DNA of 64,000 nt from Lampris incognitus (Eukaryota > Chordata > Actinopteri > Lampriformes > Lampridae), in contig NC_079213.1 in NCBI RefSeq assembly GCF_029633865.1, forward strand, positions 100,651,193-100,715,192, written 5' to 3'. Positions within the stretch are counted from its first letter, which is position 1. Each line of letters opens with the position of its first letter. The notes under the pieces are model-generated. The model was not told the origin of the DNA, searched no databases, and was given only the letters and a program-made list of their open reading frames with translations. Shown here in pieces: positions 12,226 through 26,029 of this stretch. The translations under genes were made by a program, and so were the position numbers.

Positions 12226-13332
12226 AAATAGAATATACAGCAGAGGTGTCTAAACTACTTTCTAGTCCAGTATTGTAGCACACAAACTGGATTCTGAGGG
12301 CTTTGGCTGACAGCTGTGCAGAATAAAGACGTGACAAAGTGTTTATTCCTTGTCTAAATCCTCATTCCTGGATAAATAACAATGTCATCAGTAAAAAAAA
12401 AAAAAACCCCGAAATGAAACATGAAAGAGCACATGCTTGTTCCCATGAGTTGTCTTGTGAAGTGACAAAGTGTGAGGGCACAAAGCCAGCCAGTTGGCCA
12501 TCTAGCTTGTCACAGTCGGCCTAATTGCTGTGTTACAGCAAGGATCCAACTGAGACAGAGGTCTCATTATGTCGACTTTGAATCGCAAATACTTTGCAGA
12601 TTCTCTCCACCAGTCTTCAGCCGCTGTAATTTATCGTTCCATCTCTGAGCAGAGCAGTTCTGGATCATAAACTCCATCCTCTCACATTTGCATATTCTCA
12701 CCGTGGGGTGCAGTGCATTGCATTACCCAGGTAAGAGGGGGTTCAGCAACCCGAAAAACTTTCAGGCTCGGCCAACTGCAAGGACACTGCATTTTAATCA
12801 AGGTGACCCCAAATGTGGTCCAGATCCAATGAACTGATGTGCGTTATTGTTCCAGAGTGTGTTGTCATGACGATCATTGTGGGCTTTAATTACTGGGACA
12901 CATGGAGTGAGGCTGTGGACTTCATCAATGCTGTGTTACACTGAAAACTGGTTTGTCAAGGATGAAGTGAGTAGGTGGGCAGGGGCAATTAGACTGCAGA
13001 GCTGCTTCCACTCAGCTCTCATCTCAGAGGAGTCCTGTCCTCACATTTTGGTTCCAGTCACTAATTCACACGCTGAATTTAACCACTTGTTATCCAGGCA
13101 AACTCCGGTGGCATGACGGGCTTTCTGGCTGAACAGCTGTTTTAAATGTGGTAGTGCATCCGAGACATCTAGTCTGCAACCAAAGACACCGAAGTCCGCT
13201 AATAGTCCTCAAATGTTATTGATCGACTTTCCACTCAAGGTGTTCCTCACCTTACTCCATCAATGCCAACAGATAATAACCCCCCCCCCCCAAAAAAAAA
13301 CAGTATAAGGTTGGGTATGATTATTTTAGGTG
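12226..13332. other. Unique noncoding DNA
   Basis: Nothing recognised apart from short homopolymer tracts. Confidence 0.4.
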
Positions 13333-13340
13333 TAAAATAT

Positions 13341-13778
13341 TTATTTATTTATGTATCCCCCCCCCTTTTTCTCCCAAATTGTACTTGGCCAATTACCCCA
13401 CTTTTCCAAGCTTTCCCGGTCGCTGCTCCACCCCCACTGCCAATCGGGGAGGGCTGCAGACTACCACATGCCTCCTCTGATACCTGTGGACTTGCCAGCC
13501 ACTTCTTTTCTCCTGACAGTGAGGAGTTTCACCAGGGGGATGTAGCGAATGGGAGGATCACGCTATCCCCCCAGTTCCCCCTCTCCGAACAGGCACCCCG
13601 ACCGACCAGAGGAGGCGCTAGTGCAGTGACCAGGACACATACCCACATCCGGCTTCCTACCCGCAGACACGGCCAATTGGGTCTGTAGGGACGCCCGACC
13701 AAACCGGAGGCAACATGGGGATTTGAACCAGCGAACCCCGTGTTGGTAGGCAACGGAATAGACCGCTACGCTATGCCA
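13341..13778 (-). mobile_element. SINE-A, full-length
   Basis: On the minus strand the copy starts with a tRNA-like head (GGCATAGCGTAGCGGTCTAT) and a B-box relative. It continues through the SINE-A body to AATTGGCCAAGTACAATT and a purine-rich tail. TAAAATAT flanks both sides (13333-13340 and 13779-13786), and similarity extends further to TTTA, giving a target duplication of 8 or more bases. Confidence 0.88.
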
Positions 13779-13786
13779 TAAAATAT

Positions 13787-14145
13787 ATATTTAAGCATGG
13801 TTATGTAAGCATTGTTGGGGATGTGATTATAACTAAAGGGATGTGACTCTCTAATTCCCTGAATTGGCTACAGCAGCCCTGGGTGCTTCCATCAAACTGT
13901 GCAAAATAAAGATGCAGCTCATCAAGCAATGGGGAATATTTTGTACGGGTAATGTGATGCCACTCACTGGCCTCTCATTGTGAAACATCTGACCGGATAT
14001 GTGAGGGCAGTTTTTCATTACACATTACCAAATGTCTGTTCATGTGGCTTAAATCATCGATTTCAGTTTGCTCATGGCCAAAGTTTTATGAATTGACAGC
14101 TGCTATTATTACACATTGGCCCTTTTCCTCCAAGGCAGGCGTAGT
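13787..14145. other. Unique noncoding DNA
   Basis: Nothing recognised. Confidence 0.4.
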
Positions 14146-14205
14146 GATTTGCACATATTAAGTTTGCACCACATTAAACGGGTGCAAACTCAATATGTGC
14201 AAATC
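14146..14205. repeat. 25-bp inverted repeat, 10-nt loop
   Basis: The left arm GATTTGCACATATTAAGTTT plus GCACC pairs with its inverted copy at 14181-14205, with one mismatch. The loop is ACATTAAACG. It may be a tiny foldback element or a small-RNA hairpin. Confidence 0.9.
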
Positions 14206-15119
14206 CCGGGCCCTTGGCATGCTTCTCTTAACGGTGTCTTTATGCATGCTCATATTGATCCTATTAAAGGTCACAACAGTTCAAATCAGTCAACACTAGG
14301 TATTCTACAATTCCATTATCAGTTGCCATTTATTAGTATCAAACCACTGCTACAAAATTACATCAAACATGATGAAAATGGACTTGCATACGTGCTCTAC
14401 ACAATGTCAGCTTCAAAGTAATTAAAGTACATGAAATCTGTTCTTTACTTGACAAATATCAATATATATTTATATATATGTATGTATATCAATGCCACTT
14501 AAAGCCATAAATATCAACCCAGTGAACTAGAGCCTATGACTGTACATCTGTATCCCTGCGGGCTAAAGAACCATCGCACACATCTGATTCAGGGTTTCCA
14601 CTGCAAAACTTCTCATCACAGTCTCTCAGCATCATTATATGAGAATTGAATAAAATAAAACGAAATAAAACTGAAAAGTAATCCATACAAGTACTTTCGC
14701 CAAGGTATGCCATTGCCCCGAGCGAGGCCATCTGTTGTTAGGAAGAAGACACGAGGATGGATTGTAGATAGAAGAGAGACGACGCTAAACTTGATAGTTG
14801 GAAAGAAAATGGTCTCAGAAACAAAACGACTGTTGTCAGTTTTATTGTTCCTGCCACACAAACTACCAGCCAGGCGATATATCCATGTTCCCTCTCCATC
14901 AGAGGAAACCCGCAGGTCCCGAGTGGCGAACTTGTGCTACAGGACACGGGTTTTGTCACGTCAGGCAGTGTTTAAAAAAAAAAACTACACAATCTGTCTT
15001 CTGTGGCATTCTTCCAACAAACAAACAAAAAAGAAAGAAATGGGATTGCTTCTGCTGTTATCCATGTAATGACATTTTTACTCCACCAATCTACTCCCTC
15101 CTGTTTATGAAAGGGAAAA
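14206..15119. other. Noncoding, nothing recognised
   Basis: AT-rich unique sequence. Overlapping short open frames have no domains. Confidence 0.4.
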
Positions 15120-16505
15120 TTGTTTGAGAGCTTCGGGTACAAAACCCTTCACCCTGGCGGTTGGGCTCCGGGTGGAGATAGCGTGCTATTAAAGCCGTGG
15201 CATTATCTCCGGCTCTGCGGCGCTGACTGGCACCTGATTTTCCAGCTCACTGGGAATAACAGGGGACAGGTTGACAAATACTTTACGGAAGCTCCTTTAA
15301 CACCGCACTGTCATCCTGTATTGGCAGCTGCCAGGCTGCGTATCGGTAGAACGAACTGGGAGACGCGTTAATACTCGTCACATATGCAGTCCAGACCTTC
15401 TTACTGTACCCTCAGGGCCAAAGGCAGGAGGTTCCAACAAAGACGTCAATTTCAAAAACCTGATCTTTTTTTTCTTTCTCCCCCCAGCTAGCACAGAACA
15501 TGGACTTTTCAAAACGGGTTTTATGGGAAGTCAGATGTTTTTTTCTTGGGTTTTGACAAGAGGAACATTTCTCACCTGCTGCTGAGCAGACGCGCTCACC
15601 AGGCTGGAGGTCAGCTCTTACCACACACACAGGCCTTTTGATGCACACAGCTCAGTATGCAGCTCAGGGAGGTGGACGGCGAGGGCCAGAGCCAGGCAAC
15701 AGCCCTTATGTACGGGCGACCGAATCTCTCCGTTAAAACCCGACAAAGGCACAGGGAGGATTTTATTAACCGGAGGGTCAGACAGATCGCCTCTCCCTCC
15801 CTTCACTCCCGCCGCAGATGCCTTTGTGAGGAGCCAGGCCCGAGTGAAAGGGAAGGACTGTGGCAGCATGCTAATCATTGCTCCTGAACCGTAGCACATC
15901 TTGCCATATTTTTTTGCTGCTGGCTAAAGCAGTTCTTTATATTTATCTCTGGAATAAGGGACGGACCATTGCCGGTGCTCAATGACTGAGTCACAATGGA
16001 CAGCAAAGCCCCCCCTCACTTTAATGTGCCCTCTTAAGGTCAAACCATAAAACATCCCCCCTAACGGGCTGGCAAATGGAGCCGTGTTATCCTCGGCACA
16101 CTTCAATTTGCAGCGAGAGAAGATCTTTATTTCTTACGTAAAGGAACAGCTTATCACCAAGACTTGCTTATGCATGGTGCCCCCCCCCCCACTTATCACC
16201 ACCCCGACCGTCTTCAGGGAGCGTGGGCACTGTCGGTGCGGCAACACAGCCGGATTTCACACACCAGTCTTTGCACTCGTACAGATTCCTCAGGACTGCA
16301 CACCACATGCAGCTCAATCTGAAAAGCTGTCACAAATATTTCTTTTCTCAAAATAAGTTTGTGTGTTTATGTCGACCTGCTTGGACCAGCAGCCATGTGC
16401 AGCTCACCCCATCGCCACAATTCAGGAAGTGTCACTCAAGTTCTTCATTGACAGACCCACGCACCTCCTCAACACTGAGCTACATGTCTGGGATTGCCTA
16501 AAATT
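15120..16505. other. Unique noncoding DNA, possible conserved segments
   Basis: 15120-15400 and 15640-16090 are repeat-free with balanced composition. They could hold conserved noncoding elements, but there is no direct evidence. Confidence 0.3.
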
Positions 16506-16515
16506 TCTGGCACTC

Positions 16516-16642
16516 CGTCCATCCATTATTCACACCCCTTATCCTGCTCTCAAGGTTGCGGGGGTGCTGGAGCCTATCCCAGCAGTCATTGGGCGGCAGG
16601 CGGGGAGACACCCTGGACAGGCCACCAGTCCATCACAGGGCC

Positions 16643-16711
<69 letters not shown>

Positions 16712-16933
16712 GGACAATTTAGTATGGCCAATTCATCTGACCTATATGTCTTTGGACTGTGGGAGGAAACCGGAGCACCCAGAGGAAACCCATGCAGACA
16801 CGGGGAGAACATGCAAACTCCACACAGAGGACGGCCCAGGACAACCCCCAAAGGGGGACTGCCGCGGGGCTCGAACCCAGAACCTTCTTGCTGTGAGGCG
16901 ACCACGCTAGCTATGGCACCACAGTGCCTCCGC
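16516..16933 (-). mobile_element. SINE-B, full-length
   Basis: Minus-strand copy with an internal (CA)n at 16647-16708. It is flanked by an exact 10-bp duplication TCTGGCACTC (16506-16515 and 16934-16943). Confidence 0.9.
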
Positions 16934-16943
16934 TCTGGCACTC

Positions 16944-18132
16944 GTTAAGTCTTAACTGCACAAAACCTCCACATCTGATGTACATTTTTAAAAGAAAGTT
17001 AATACAGGAGAACAAACACAAAAGAAACTAATGTGCGTGAATGGGATTGAACCCTGCTGCAAAGTATAACCCACACTGCATTGTTACTCTTAATGACACA
17101 ACACGCCCATCGTCCGTTTTCCTACCAACGGCCTTTTAGTGCTGTCGTTTCATCTGTCATTTTATGCAAATTTGGGGCCCGCTTTTGAAAATGTTAGACT
17201 CATGTGGTTCAAACACACGGCGAATGAAGACTAACAAAAACGTTATCTGCTAAGTGTCCCTACATGCAGAGATGCTGCATGGCCGAGATAAAAGATGAAC
17301 CGGAAGACGGCTCTCACATGACGCAGCTGATTTCCATCATCACATCCCCAAGGTTTCAGCATGCACTGCAGGATTCGCTGTTTAACTGACAATCAGGGTA
17401 CTGAACTTATTATTCAAATACCTCTAAGGCACGTATAGCACTGTATTTGTCCTCCGTTGCAGACTCTGCTTAGACAACAGCTGTCTTCTGACCAACATGC
17501 TGCTTTGCTTCTTGAAATCAAAGCATTTGGCATTTAGACGGACCCGCACTATCCGCACATTGGATGTGTTTTCAGGGAGCTGCATTGAAACCGGCTCGGG
17601 CACAACACCTATAAACCCCCCTGGGACAAGTCAGGGCTCGTCCTGGCTGTAATTGTACGACTATTTAAAACCCTCTCCCCTGAAATGTGAAAGCTGAAGG
17701 GAATTTGCTGTCCTCCCTCTGCTGCGATGTTGAGGCGAGGCTCGTCTCCTGAAGGAGACCACCTCCTCCGGGTGTCACGGCCTCTTCCTGACAAAGCGAT
17801 AAATCAACACCTTTTCTCTGATCTGGAGGAGATGGGTCATAACCGCTGCAGTCTCAAGTGTTTTCAGATCACTGAATTACTGTGACACCAATGCCAATTC
17901 AAAAGCTGATATAAACTCCAAAGACCCGGCCTTTTCCATCCCCAGTAGATAACTGATGGGTAGGAATGGATGGTGAAAGAATGGTGTACGTTGGTCTAAG
18001 TCTCCAGAAGAATACTGGAAAACTCTGAAGTCCGTTACTTGGTTATGCAGATGTTGGCTAGCATGACCGTGACAATAGATCACTTTACATAGGATTAACC
18101 ATCAGACCTCAGTCCAAACTGCATGCTGTGTT
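16944..18132. other. Unique noncoding DNA
   Basis: No exon, RNA gene or repeat recognised. Confidence 0.4.
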
Positions 18133-18370
18133 GTGTCCTAGTGAGCGGGCTATGGACTGACAAGAAGTGTCCTAGTGAGCGGGCTATGGACTGACAAGAA
18201 GTGTCCTAGTGAGTGGACTGTGGACCAACAGGAAGTGTCCTAGTGAGCGGGCTATGGACCGACAGGAAGTGTCCTCGTGAGTGGGCTGTGGACCGACAGG
18301 AAGTGTCCTAGTGAGTGGGCTGTGGACAGACAGGAAGTGTCCTAGTGAGTGGGCTGTGGACTGACGGCAA
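18133..18370. repeat. 34-bp minisatellite, 7 units
   Basis: Units begin GTGTCCTAGTGAG at 18133, 18167, 18201, 18235, 18269, 18303 and 18337, exactly 34 bp apart, with scattered substitutions. A minus-strand open frame across it is an artefact. Confidence 0.96.
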
Positions 18371-18665
18371 GTGTGATGCTGCACAGCTAAGGTCTACCCA
18401 TACCTAAGACAATGATGAGTATCGGGTGTGTGTATGAATATGCAGAATAGTATCCAGGAGTAGCACGATAAATCCCTTTGAGTGCATATTAACTCAGATA
18501 TGTATGTATGTATTATAACATGAAGACTTTTATTGCAAATTATAGTGGTTCGATAAAAGGGACTTGTTATAATACCATTATGCTGTCTGATACAGTGCTG
18601 CTTGTTTTTTTACTGTGTTCTGTAAGGTGTCCTTGAGTGCTCTGAAAGGCGCCCACAAATAAAAT

Positions 18666-18696
<31 letters not shown>

Positions 18697-21309
18697 CTTC
18701 CAAGATAATGAACACCCAGTACAGTATTACACATTGAATGCTAGCATGGTCTTAAGTGCTTAGACGAGTGGCCGACAGGAGTCCATGCTGGCACTAATGG
18801 CGCCACAGTAAATTTGACTCGAAAAAGTTGCAGTTTCTTTACTTAAATATCACCCGCTTGATTCAAAGGAAACCGGGGACATGGAGCCTGGCGAGCTGCA
18901 GCAGGCGTGGGTTTTAGTCCAGCTCCGGAGACCAAGGTAGCTTTTTGGAAATTGTCTTCCCTTCGTAAAAAGTGTGGATTATTTGTAAAATGGCCACCTC
19001 AAAAAACACAGGGTTCACTTCGACATGCAGCACAACCAAACTCTCTGCACATCTGCAAACACGCGCGTGTGGAAACTAAGACTACACACCGGCTCTACAG
19101 ACCAAAGGTTCCTACGGTTCTCCAAATATACACACGTCGACTCGGTTCTATAATACTGTTATATTGGTTCACACCTTCTCTGTTTCAAAAAGTAGATAAT
19201 TAGATTGCAAACATTGGTTGTTTTTTTTAATCTATTTGTTTGACAAAATAAAATAAAGTTGACAGCAGTCATGGCATCTAAATGAACCTGACAACATTAT
19301 AAACTATGCCATACTGTGCCTCATTCAGACATATTTCACATAGTCAGCTTTACATGTTTCAAATGTTTTTTTTCTTTACATCGTTTTCACAAAGCAAGAG
19401 AATAGATATACTTCAGACCCATGTTCAATATACCTTAACATTTAAACAAGATCATATGGTGCAGTATTTTCATAAGTCATAAAGAAGCCCACAACAATTC
19501 CAATACGAAACCAAAAAAAAGAGAAGCAAAACCAAGGGGAAAGGAAATAAAATGGTTGAGCAGACTGCAAAACAAGTCACCGGCAAAACGGGAACGTAAT
19601 GACAGTGTTTGTGCTTTCAGACTTCTGCTGCGATGGCTATTTAAGTTCTTTACCGGTCTGCAGGTAAAGGTTCACGTGAAGATGTTCTGCTAACCTCCGT
19701 ATCATCAGGAGCTGAGGCCTCCTGTCTGAGGGTGATATGTGAAATGATTTAAAAAAAACAAAACACAAACTGTAAAATGTAGTGAAAAACACTGTCTTCA
19801 TCAGGTGCAGTTGACTTGTTTGAAAACACCTGTAGGTTGTTTCATTCAGTAACATCCAGTTGAGAAGATAAACCGGATGCTGTGTTTTTAGGTTCAGTAT
19901 TGTGAATGTTGGCAAGTCAAACAGACGATGTGCGTTTGATCGAGACTGGCTAATGAGAGAGCTACTGGAGATTACTAACAAGCCCGACTACCATCCTGAT
20001 GGAAGCTAATTCAATGTCCGTGGTGCTATTAAGGCATTAATACCGTATCTCTCTGCAGACGGTGGGTTGAGGACACGTGGAGATGGTCGTGCCACTTATA
20101 CGGGCTTTAAAAGTCATCCCTAACCATCACATCCATGCTGAGAGGTCTGACGAGGCGGGACGCCTGTGTGTGTGTGTATGTGCAGAGACATATTTGCTTT
20201 GTTGAGAGAAGACGTGGTTTGAAATGATCTCACCTGCTTCACGTGACCTTTAGAAATGGCTTTGAATACATTGGGCTATTAAACTCATTTATCTGCACGG
20301 CGCTGTTAGCACCGTGGAGACGGTGGCCATGTTCGTAGTGATGAGCAAGAGCATGTCTGCAACCAATTACACTTCATTTTGTGCACCGTCACTCATAATT
20401 AAATACAGCAAAGTTCTGCCTGGTGAGTGATAGCGCTTGTTCATGACTGCAAGCTGACTGGAGAGCATGTTCTCCTCCACGGCTACCCTCTCCTGTCCCC
20501 CCCTCAGTCACTGGTTTTACTGCATTTTCACATGACTTGTTCAGGTGGACCTCAGATATTTCCCTCTGCTGAAAGTCACTCGTTAACTCAAGCCAATACA
20601 GGGGGTGAGGTTTCCCTTGAAGGGGCCGTTTGGAAGATGTGAATGAGTGAAATAAGAAGGATGAATAAGCGATGATCATCAGCGTAAAAAAACCCATCAA
20701 GTTAGATGGTAAAATGCCATCGGTGTACTGGACCTTAACACAGTCCATCACCTTGTGTATGCATGGCTGACCTGCCGTCGCTCACAACAGAAGGAAATTA
20801 GTCTGAAGAAAGCCAGCGGAGGCTCCGGTCCTGGAAATGTGAACAGGAACATCCAGCTTAAAGATGGAACGGCCATTTTCCCTGCTTGGGACACCTGTTG
20901 TTATAATACACGTTTGTTTTTTTCTTTTCCTCAGCTAAACTGTGGTGACATTAATGTAAAAGGGCTTTCTTGAAACCAGGGCGGAGGTGTAATTCTTATC
21001 TAAGTCTAGAAATATGTAAACAGGTCTACAGCATCCCTCCATCCATCCTGTACAAAGAGCCAAATGGTGGATGTGACTGGACAGTAACCGTTTCTGATCA
21101 AATGAGGAGAGCTGGTCCCACACCTCCAACAAAAACCTACACTATATTAAAATAGACGTGTACAATACAGTATAGTTGCTACGTTTGTTGCCGGCCTTAT
21201 CCAAGACATCGCAGGCTGGCCCCCACGCTGCTCCTCCATCTATTAAACCATCACATCCACATAGCCCCCAAAAACCCTGCCACTTTTTGTTCTTTCCTTC
21301 TCCTTTTTC
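18371..21309. other. Noncoding DNA downstream of negr1
   Basis: Holds an (ATT)n run at about 18667-18696 and unique DNA. AATAAA on the minus strand near 18530 and ATTAAA near 19228 are possible distal negr1 poly(A) signals, but no cleavage context decides between them. Confidence 0.4.
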
Positions 21310-21893
21310 TAATGTTTTTCTTTCTTTTCTTTTTTTTTTACATACGTTCCATATTCATAATTTGTATTGTTAGGAATCTAAATATATGTCTTTCCTTTGT
21401 TCAACAACCCATAATACATTCAATACTGAATACGACATTGGTATGGTAATTGTGTGTACTTGAGAGACTTGGCACAATTGATTTCTTTTTAGCCATTTAC
21501 AAAAAATAAAATAAAAAACCCAAAAAAAAGAACAAAAAAATAATAAAAAAATGAAACTCAATTTAGTGCCATCACCTCCCAGAGACAGACAAAGAGAAAG
21601 AGAGACAGAGAGAGAGAGTGAGAGAGAGAGAAAGAGAGCAATAGGAGGAAAAACAAGGGGGAAAGAGAGAGCGAGAAATGGAGGGGAGATCGGGTGAATG
21701 AGCCCATTTAAGAGCTTTCAGGGTTTTTGATAAGGGAGGACAATGAGCACTGATTCACAAAGTGGTCAATCATTCAGAATAGATAAAAAAGAGTGAATGA
21801 TAACAATAAAAAAACCCAAACATTTCATATCATAGTATTTACATGATGAGAGAACGTTCACTGAAAAGCAGAGAGAGACAGAGAGAGAGAGAG

Positions 21894-21944
<51 letters not shown>

Positions 21945-22131
21945 GAGAGAGAGAGAGAGAGAGGGAGGGAGGGAGAGAGAGACCAACACAAAGTGACGCT
22001 GATTATTTTTCTCCTCTGCCCTCAAACAAGCTGTACCAGATTGGACTCCAGCCATCAGCAATGTCAAAAAGGATTCAGAAATGCTTGAAGGGCTCTTTTA
22101 CAGTCATTGTGTAGGGGGACGCCTTCCTTCG
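21310..22131 (-). other. negr1: Inferred negr1 3'UTR (proximal part)
   Basis: Follows the negr1 stop codon on the minus strand. It contains AT-rich blocks of 3'UTR character, such as ATGTAAATACTATGATATG, and an A-rich stretch near 21320-21335 preceded by AATACA, a weak poly(A)-signal variant. A GA/CT microsatellite lies inside it at about 21868-21972. The true 3' end is unknown and could be kilobases further down. Confidence 0.55.
21868..21972. repeat. GA/CT microsatellite
   Basis: Imperfect GA run on the plus strand, inside the inferred negr1 3'UTR. Confidence 0.93.
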
Positions 22132-22232
22132 TTAGTACACACTGATGAAGGGGGAGAGAAGCAGCACCAGGAACCGGCAGGCCAGCGGGACTTGTGCACT
22201 TCCTGTGCTCCCATAGGGCGCAGTGTTGGGGG
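22132..22232 (-). CDS. negr1: negr1 terminal coding exon (GPI-anchor signal)
   Basis: Neuronal growth regulator 1 (Kilon) is a GPI-anchored IgLON cell-adhesion protein of neurons, with three Ig domains. This exon enters in phase (two bases complete a split codon) and reads PNTAPYGSTGSAQV, then a hydrophobic stretch with FLVLLL, and ends at TAA (22134-22132). The pattern PxTAxYGxTGSAxV followed by xxLVLxLSxF is what I know from the mammalian NEGR1 C-terminus, where it forms the GPI attachment signal. The frame ends a few residues earlier than in mammals. The other IgLONs (LSAMP, OPCML, NTM) end differently. The exon is too short to appear as a long open frame, and the long minus-strand frame across it (22064-22249) is in a different phase. 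Upstream exons were not found in the window. Confidence 0.88.
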
Positions 22233-22275
22233 CTGCAGGCAGAAAACAAAAGAAACTGATTAGATATGATGGAGC
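22233..22275 (-). other. negr1: negr1 last-intron splice acceptor
   Basis: On the minus strand CTAAT (branch-point-like) is followed by a pyrimidine-rich tract, TTTCTTTTGTTTTCTGCC, and TGCAG immediately before the exon. This is a textbook 3' splice site and fixes the exon boundary at 22232. Confidence 0.85.
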
Positions 22276-22602
22276 CTTCGCTTCACTTCACACTTTTCTG
22301 AAAACCCCACCGCGACCGGTGCCATCATCACCCAAATCAGCCCTCCTGATTAGGGTTGATTTTCTCCTAGTTGAGGGAAATTATTTCATCAGTACTGTGT
22401 GATGCGGTTGCGGTGCAATGTTCTAAAATGTTGTACGGCACACGTTAGACGGCGTCATGCTAGTGTGATTGGTTCCTCTTTCACATCAGTAGAGGACAGA
22501 TGAGGGCTCCCTGCCCTGCTGTCCACTGAGGGCTTTGTTTCCTGCTGTATGTGTTACTCTGTCCAGTAGACAGCCTAGTGATATGAACAAGTCCCCATAG
22601 AG

Positions 22603-22702
<100 letters not shown>

Positions 22703-22912
22703 ACATACTTTCATTTGTTAGGGCCACTCTACCTCCCGCTGTCTTCTGGGATAAAGCTTTACACTTCCACCTCTCAACAAACACGCGCACACACACACAG
22801 ACACACACACGAGTGAATCCATACACACAACCAGACACACACTTAAAGAAACACATACATATGAAAATAGAGTGCCTTTGCAAAAGAGTGACCATACAAA
22901 AATGTGTAAACA

Positions 22913-22917
<5 letters not shown>

Positions 22918-22976
<59 letters not shown>
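22918..22976. repeat. (CA)n microsatellite
   Basis: Pure CA run in the last negr1 intron. Confidence 0.95.
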
Positions 22977-22977
<1 letters not shown>

Positions 22978-23748
22978 CTGTACCTGGGGAAATCATGCAG
23001 TTCACAGCCACTTCAGCATACTGCTTATTTCTACATCCATCTAATTAGTTCACTATGCAACGCTGATGTGGACCATCACAAACACACATCATATGCACGC
23101 ACGCACACGCGCACACACACGTAAACAAGTTTCGTTTCTGATGAACATGAGTTCACAGCTCTTCCTCTTCTTTCTGTAATGATGAGGTGAGGCTGAGGGT
23201 CCCTGCACGTGTTAAGTCCAAACTGATAATTACTGGCCCACCACGCTCTGGTCTGCGTGTCATACATTTATTCAGCACGACTCATCAGTCTGCTGGCACA
23301 CTGTTGTCCCCATGGTCAAACTAGTGGTGAAACACACACAGAACTTTCCAGTTTTCTTTTTGCCAACACAACAGCTGGTGGATAACAACGTCCCTGCGCC
23401 GAACGACACAACATTTTCACAGGAGACAATTCCTGGTGTCATCTCACACGACCATGCTGTTACCTGATTGCATCCACCTTTATCTTACGGCTGTGCTTTC
23501 CTACAATGGTGGAAACTGAAGCCCCCACCCGTAGATGGAACAGCGAAAACAAAAAGGAGGTGGGTGAAGAGAGGGAGAAAAAAAAAGAGAAAATAATACC
23601 TACGAGTTTCCTGGGGGGAGGGTCACCGGGGAAACGATTATGGGTAATACTTCCGGTGTTCGGCGGAAGCAGTATCAGAGCGGCGGCAGATTTGGCTTGA
23701 AGAAGTGTTAGCTATTGCTGTTCATGTTTAAAAAAAAGACGATAAAAG
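22977..23748. other. Intronic noncoding DNA
   Basis: No exon recognised. The last 110 bases, AT-poor and ending in TTCGGCGGAAGC, may be the 5' part of the transposon that carries the THAP-like frame. Confidence 0.35.
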
Positions 23749-24093
23749 TTGCTAACCTACATAAAAATGTCGTTACGGAGCGCGGGGACAACATGTGCTG
23801 TTCGTGGCTGTACGTACAACCAGACGAAACTTAACAAGTGGCTTAAACATGAGCGCTTCGACCATAGGCCTGAAACTAAATCAGACCGTTCCTATCAGCG
23901 ATGGTACACTTTCCATCGCCTCCCACAAGACGGTTATTCTCAATCACGTGACCTTTTCATTGACAACGAACAGCTCCGCCATGTTGGAGTACAGCTAGAC
24001 CTTAGCAACCAGTTTACGCTGAAGTTCTCATTGTCGAACTGTGTTTACAAGAACGACATTTTAAGTGAAAATCGGACAGACGTATGGAAATAA
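23749..24093 (+). pseudogene. THAP-like zinc-finger ORF, truncated
   Basis: A 114-codon frame. Its first half reads like a THAP-type DNA-binding domain: CAVRGC near residues 13-18 (C-x4-C), followed about 35 residues later by FHRLP, the conserved THAP core motif. The downstream C-x2-H pair and the Trp/Phe core are not recognisable, so the domain looks broken. THAP domains occur in P-element and Kolobok transposases and their host derivatives. 3' of it lies MITE-like sequence (GGCTACGTTTACACGAC at about 24149) and then a SINE, so a transposon remnant is more likely than a host gene. The plus orientation is opposite to negr1. Confidence 0.5.
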
Positions 24094-24361
24094 AACATCG
24101 TCGCTGTGATCCACTCTTCGAAAAACCGTTTGCAGAATAAATATTTGGCTACGTTTACACGACAAAGGCCTTGCTAAAAACGGAAAAGTGTTTCCTTTGC
24201 GTTTTAAAAAAAGTCCCGCGTTCAGACGACATAATACGATCCGCATGCACACGGATCCGCAAAAGACGACTGAAAACGCTGTAGTATGCATGCCAGGCCA
24301 GTAGGCGGCGGTGAAACTTAGCAGAGATAACAGTACAAACACAGCTCGGTAATCCGCCAGT

Positions 24362-24542
24362 TTTTTTACCCCCCCCCTTCTTTCTCTCCAATTGTATTTG
24401 GCCAATTACGCCACTCTTCCGAGCCGTCCCGGTCGCTGCCCCCCACCCCGCCGATCCGGGGAGGGCTGCAGACTACCATATGCCTCCTCCGATACACGTG
24501 GAGTCGCCAACCGCTTCTTTTCACCTGACAGAGAGAAGTTTC
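24362..24542 (-). mobile_element. SINE-A 3' part
   Basis: Minus strand: GACTCCACGTGTATCGGAGG through the guanine-rich body to CCAAATACAATTGGAGAGAA. The head is missing. Confidence 0.8.
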
Positions 24543-25860
<1,318 letters not shown>

Positions 25861-26029
25861 AAAAAGGTGCATTTATTCAGAATACATTACAGTCCGACAG
25901 CTGATACTCAAACATAATCATCTCTTTATAATCCAGCTCATACAAAAAAAAAACAGTTTCGGGGGGGGGGGGGAGAGACCATTAGTCTAAACAAGTATTT
26001 GTAAAAACAGAACTTCAAAATAAAATAGC

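Noticed and set aside
22064..22249. 61-codon minus-strand open frame over the negr1 exon
   Set aside because: It is in a different phase from the NEGR1-like reading and crosses the splice acceptor, so it is a shadow frame.
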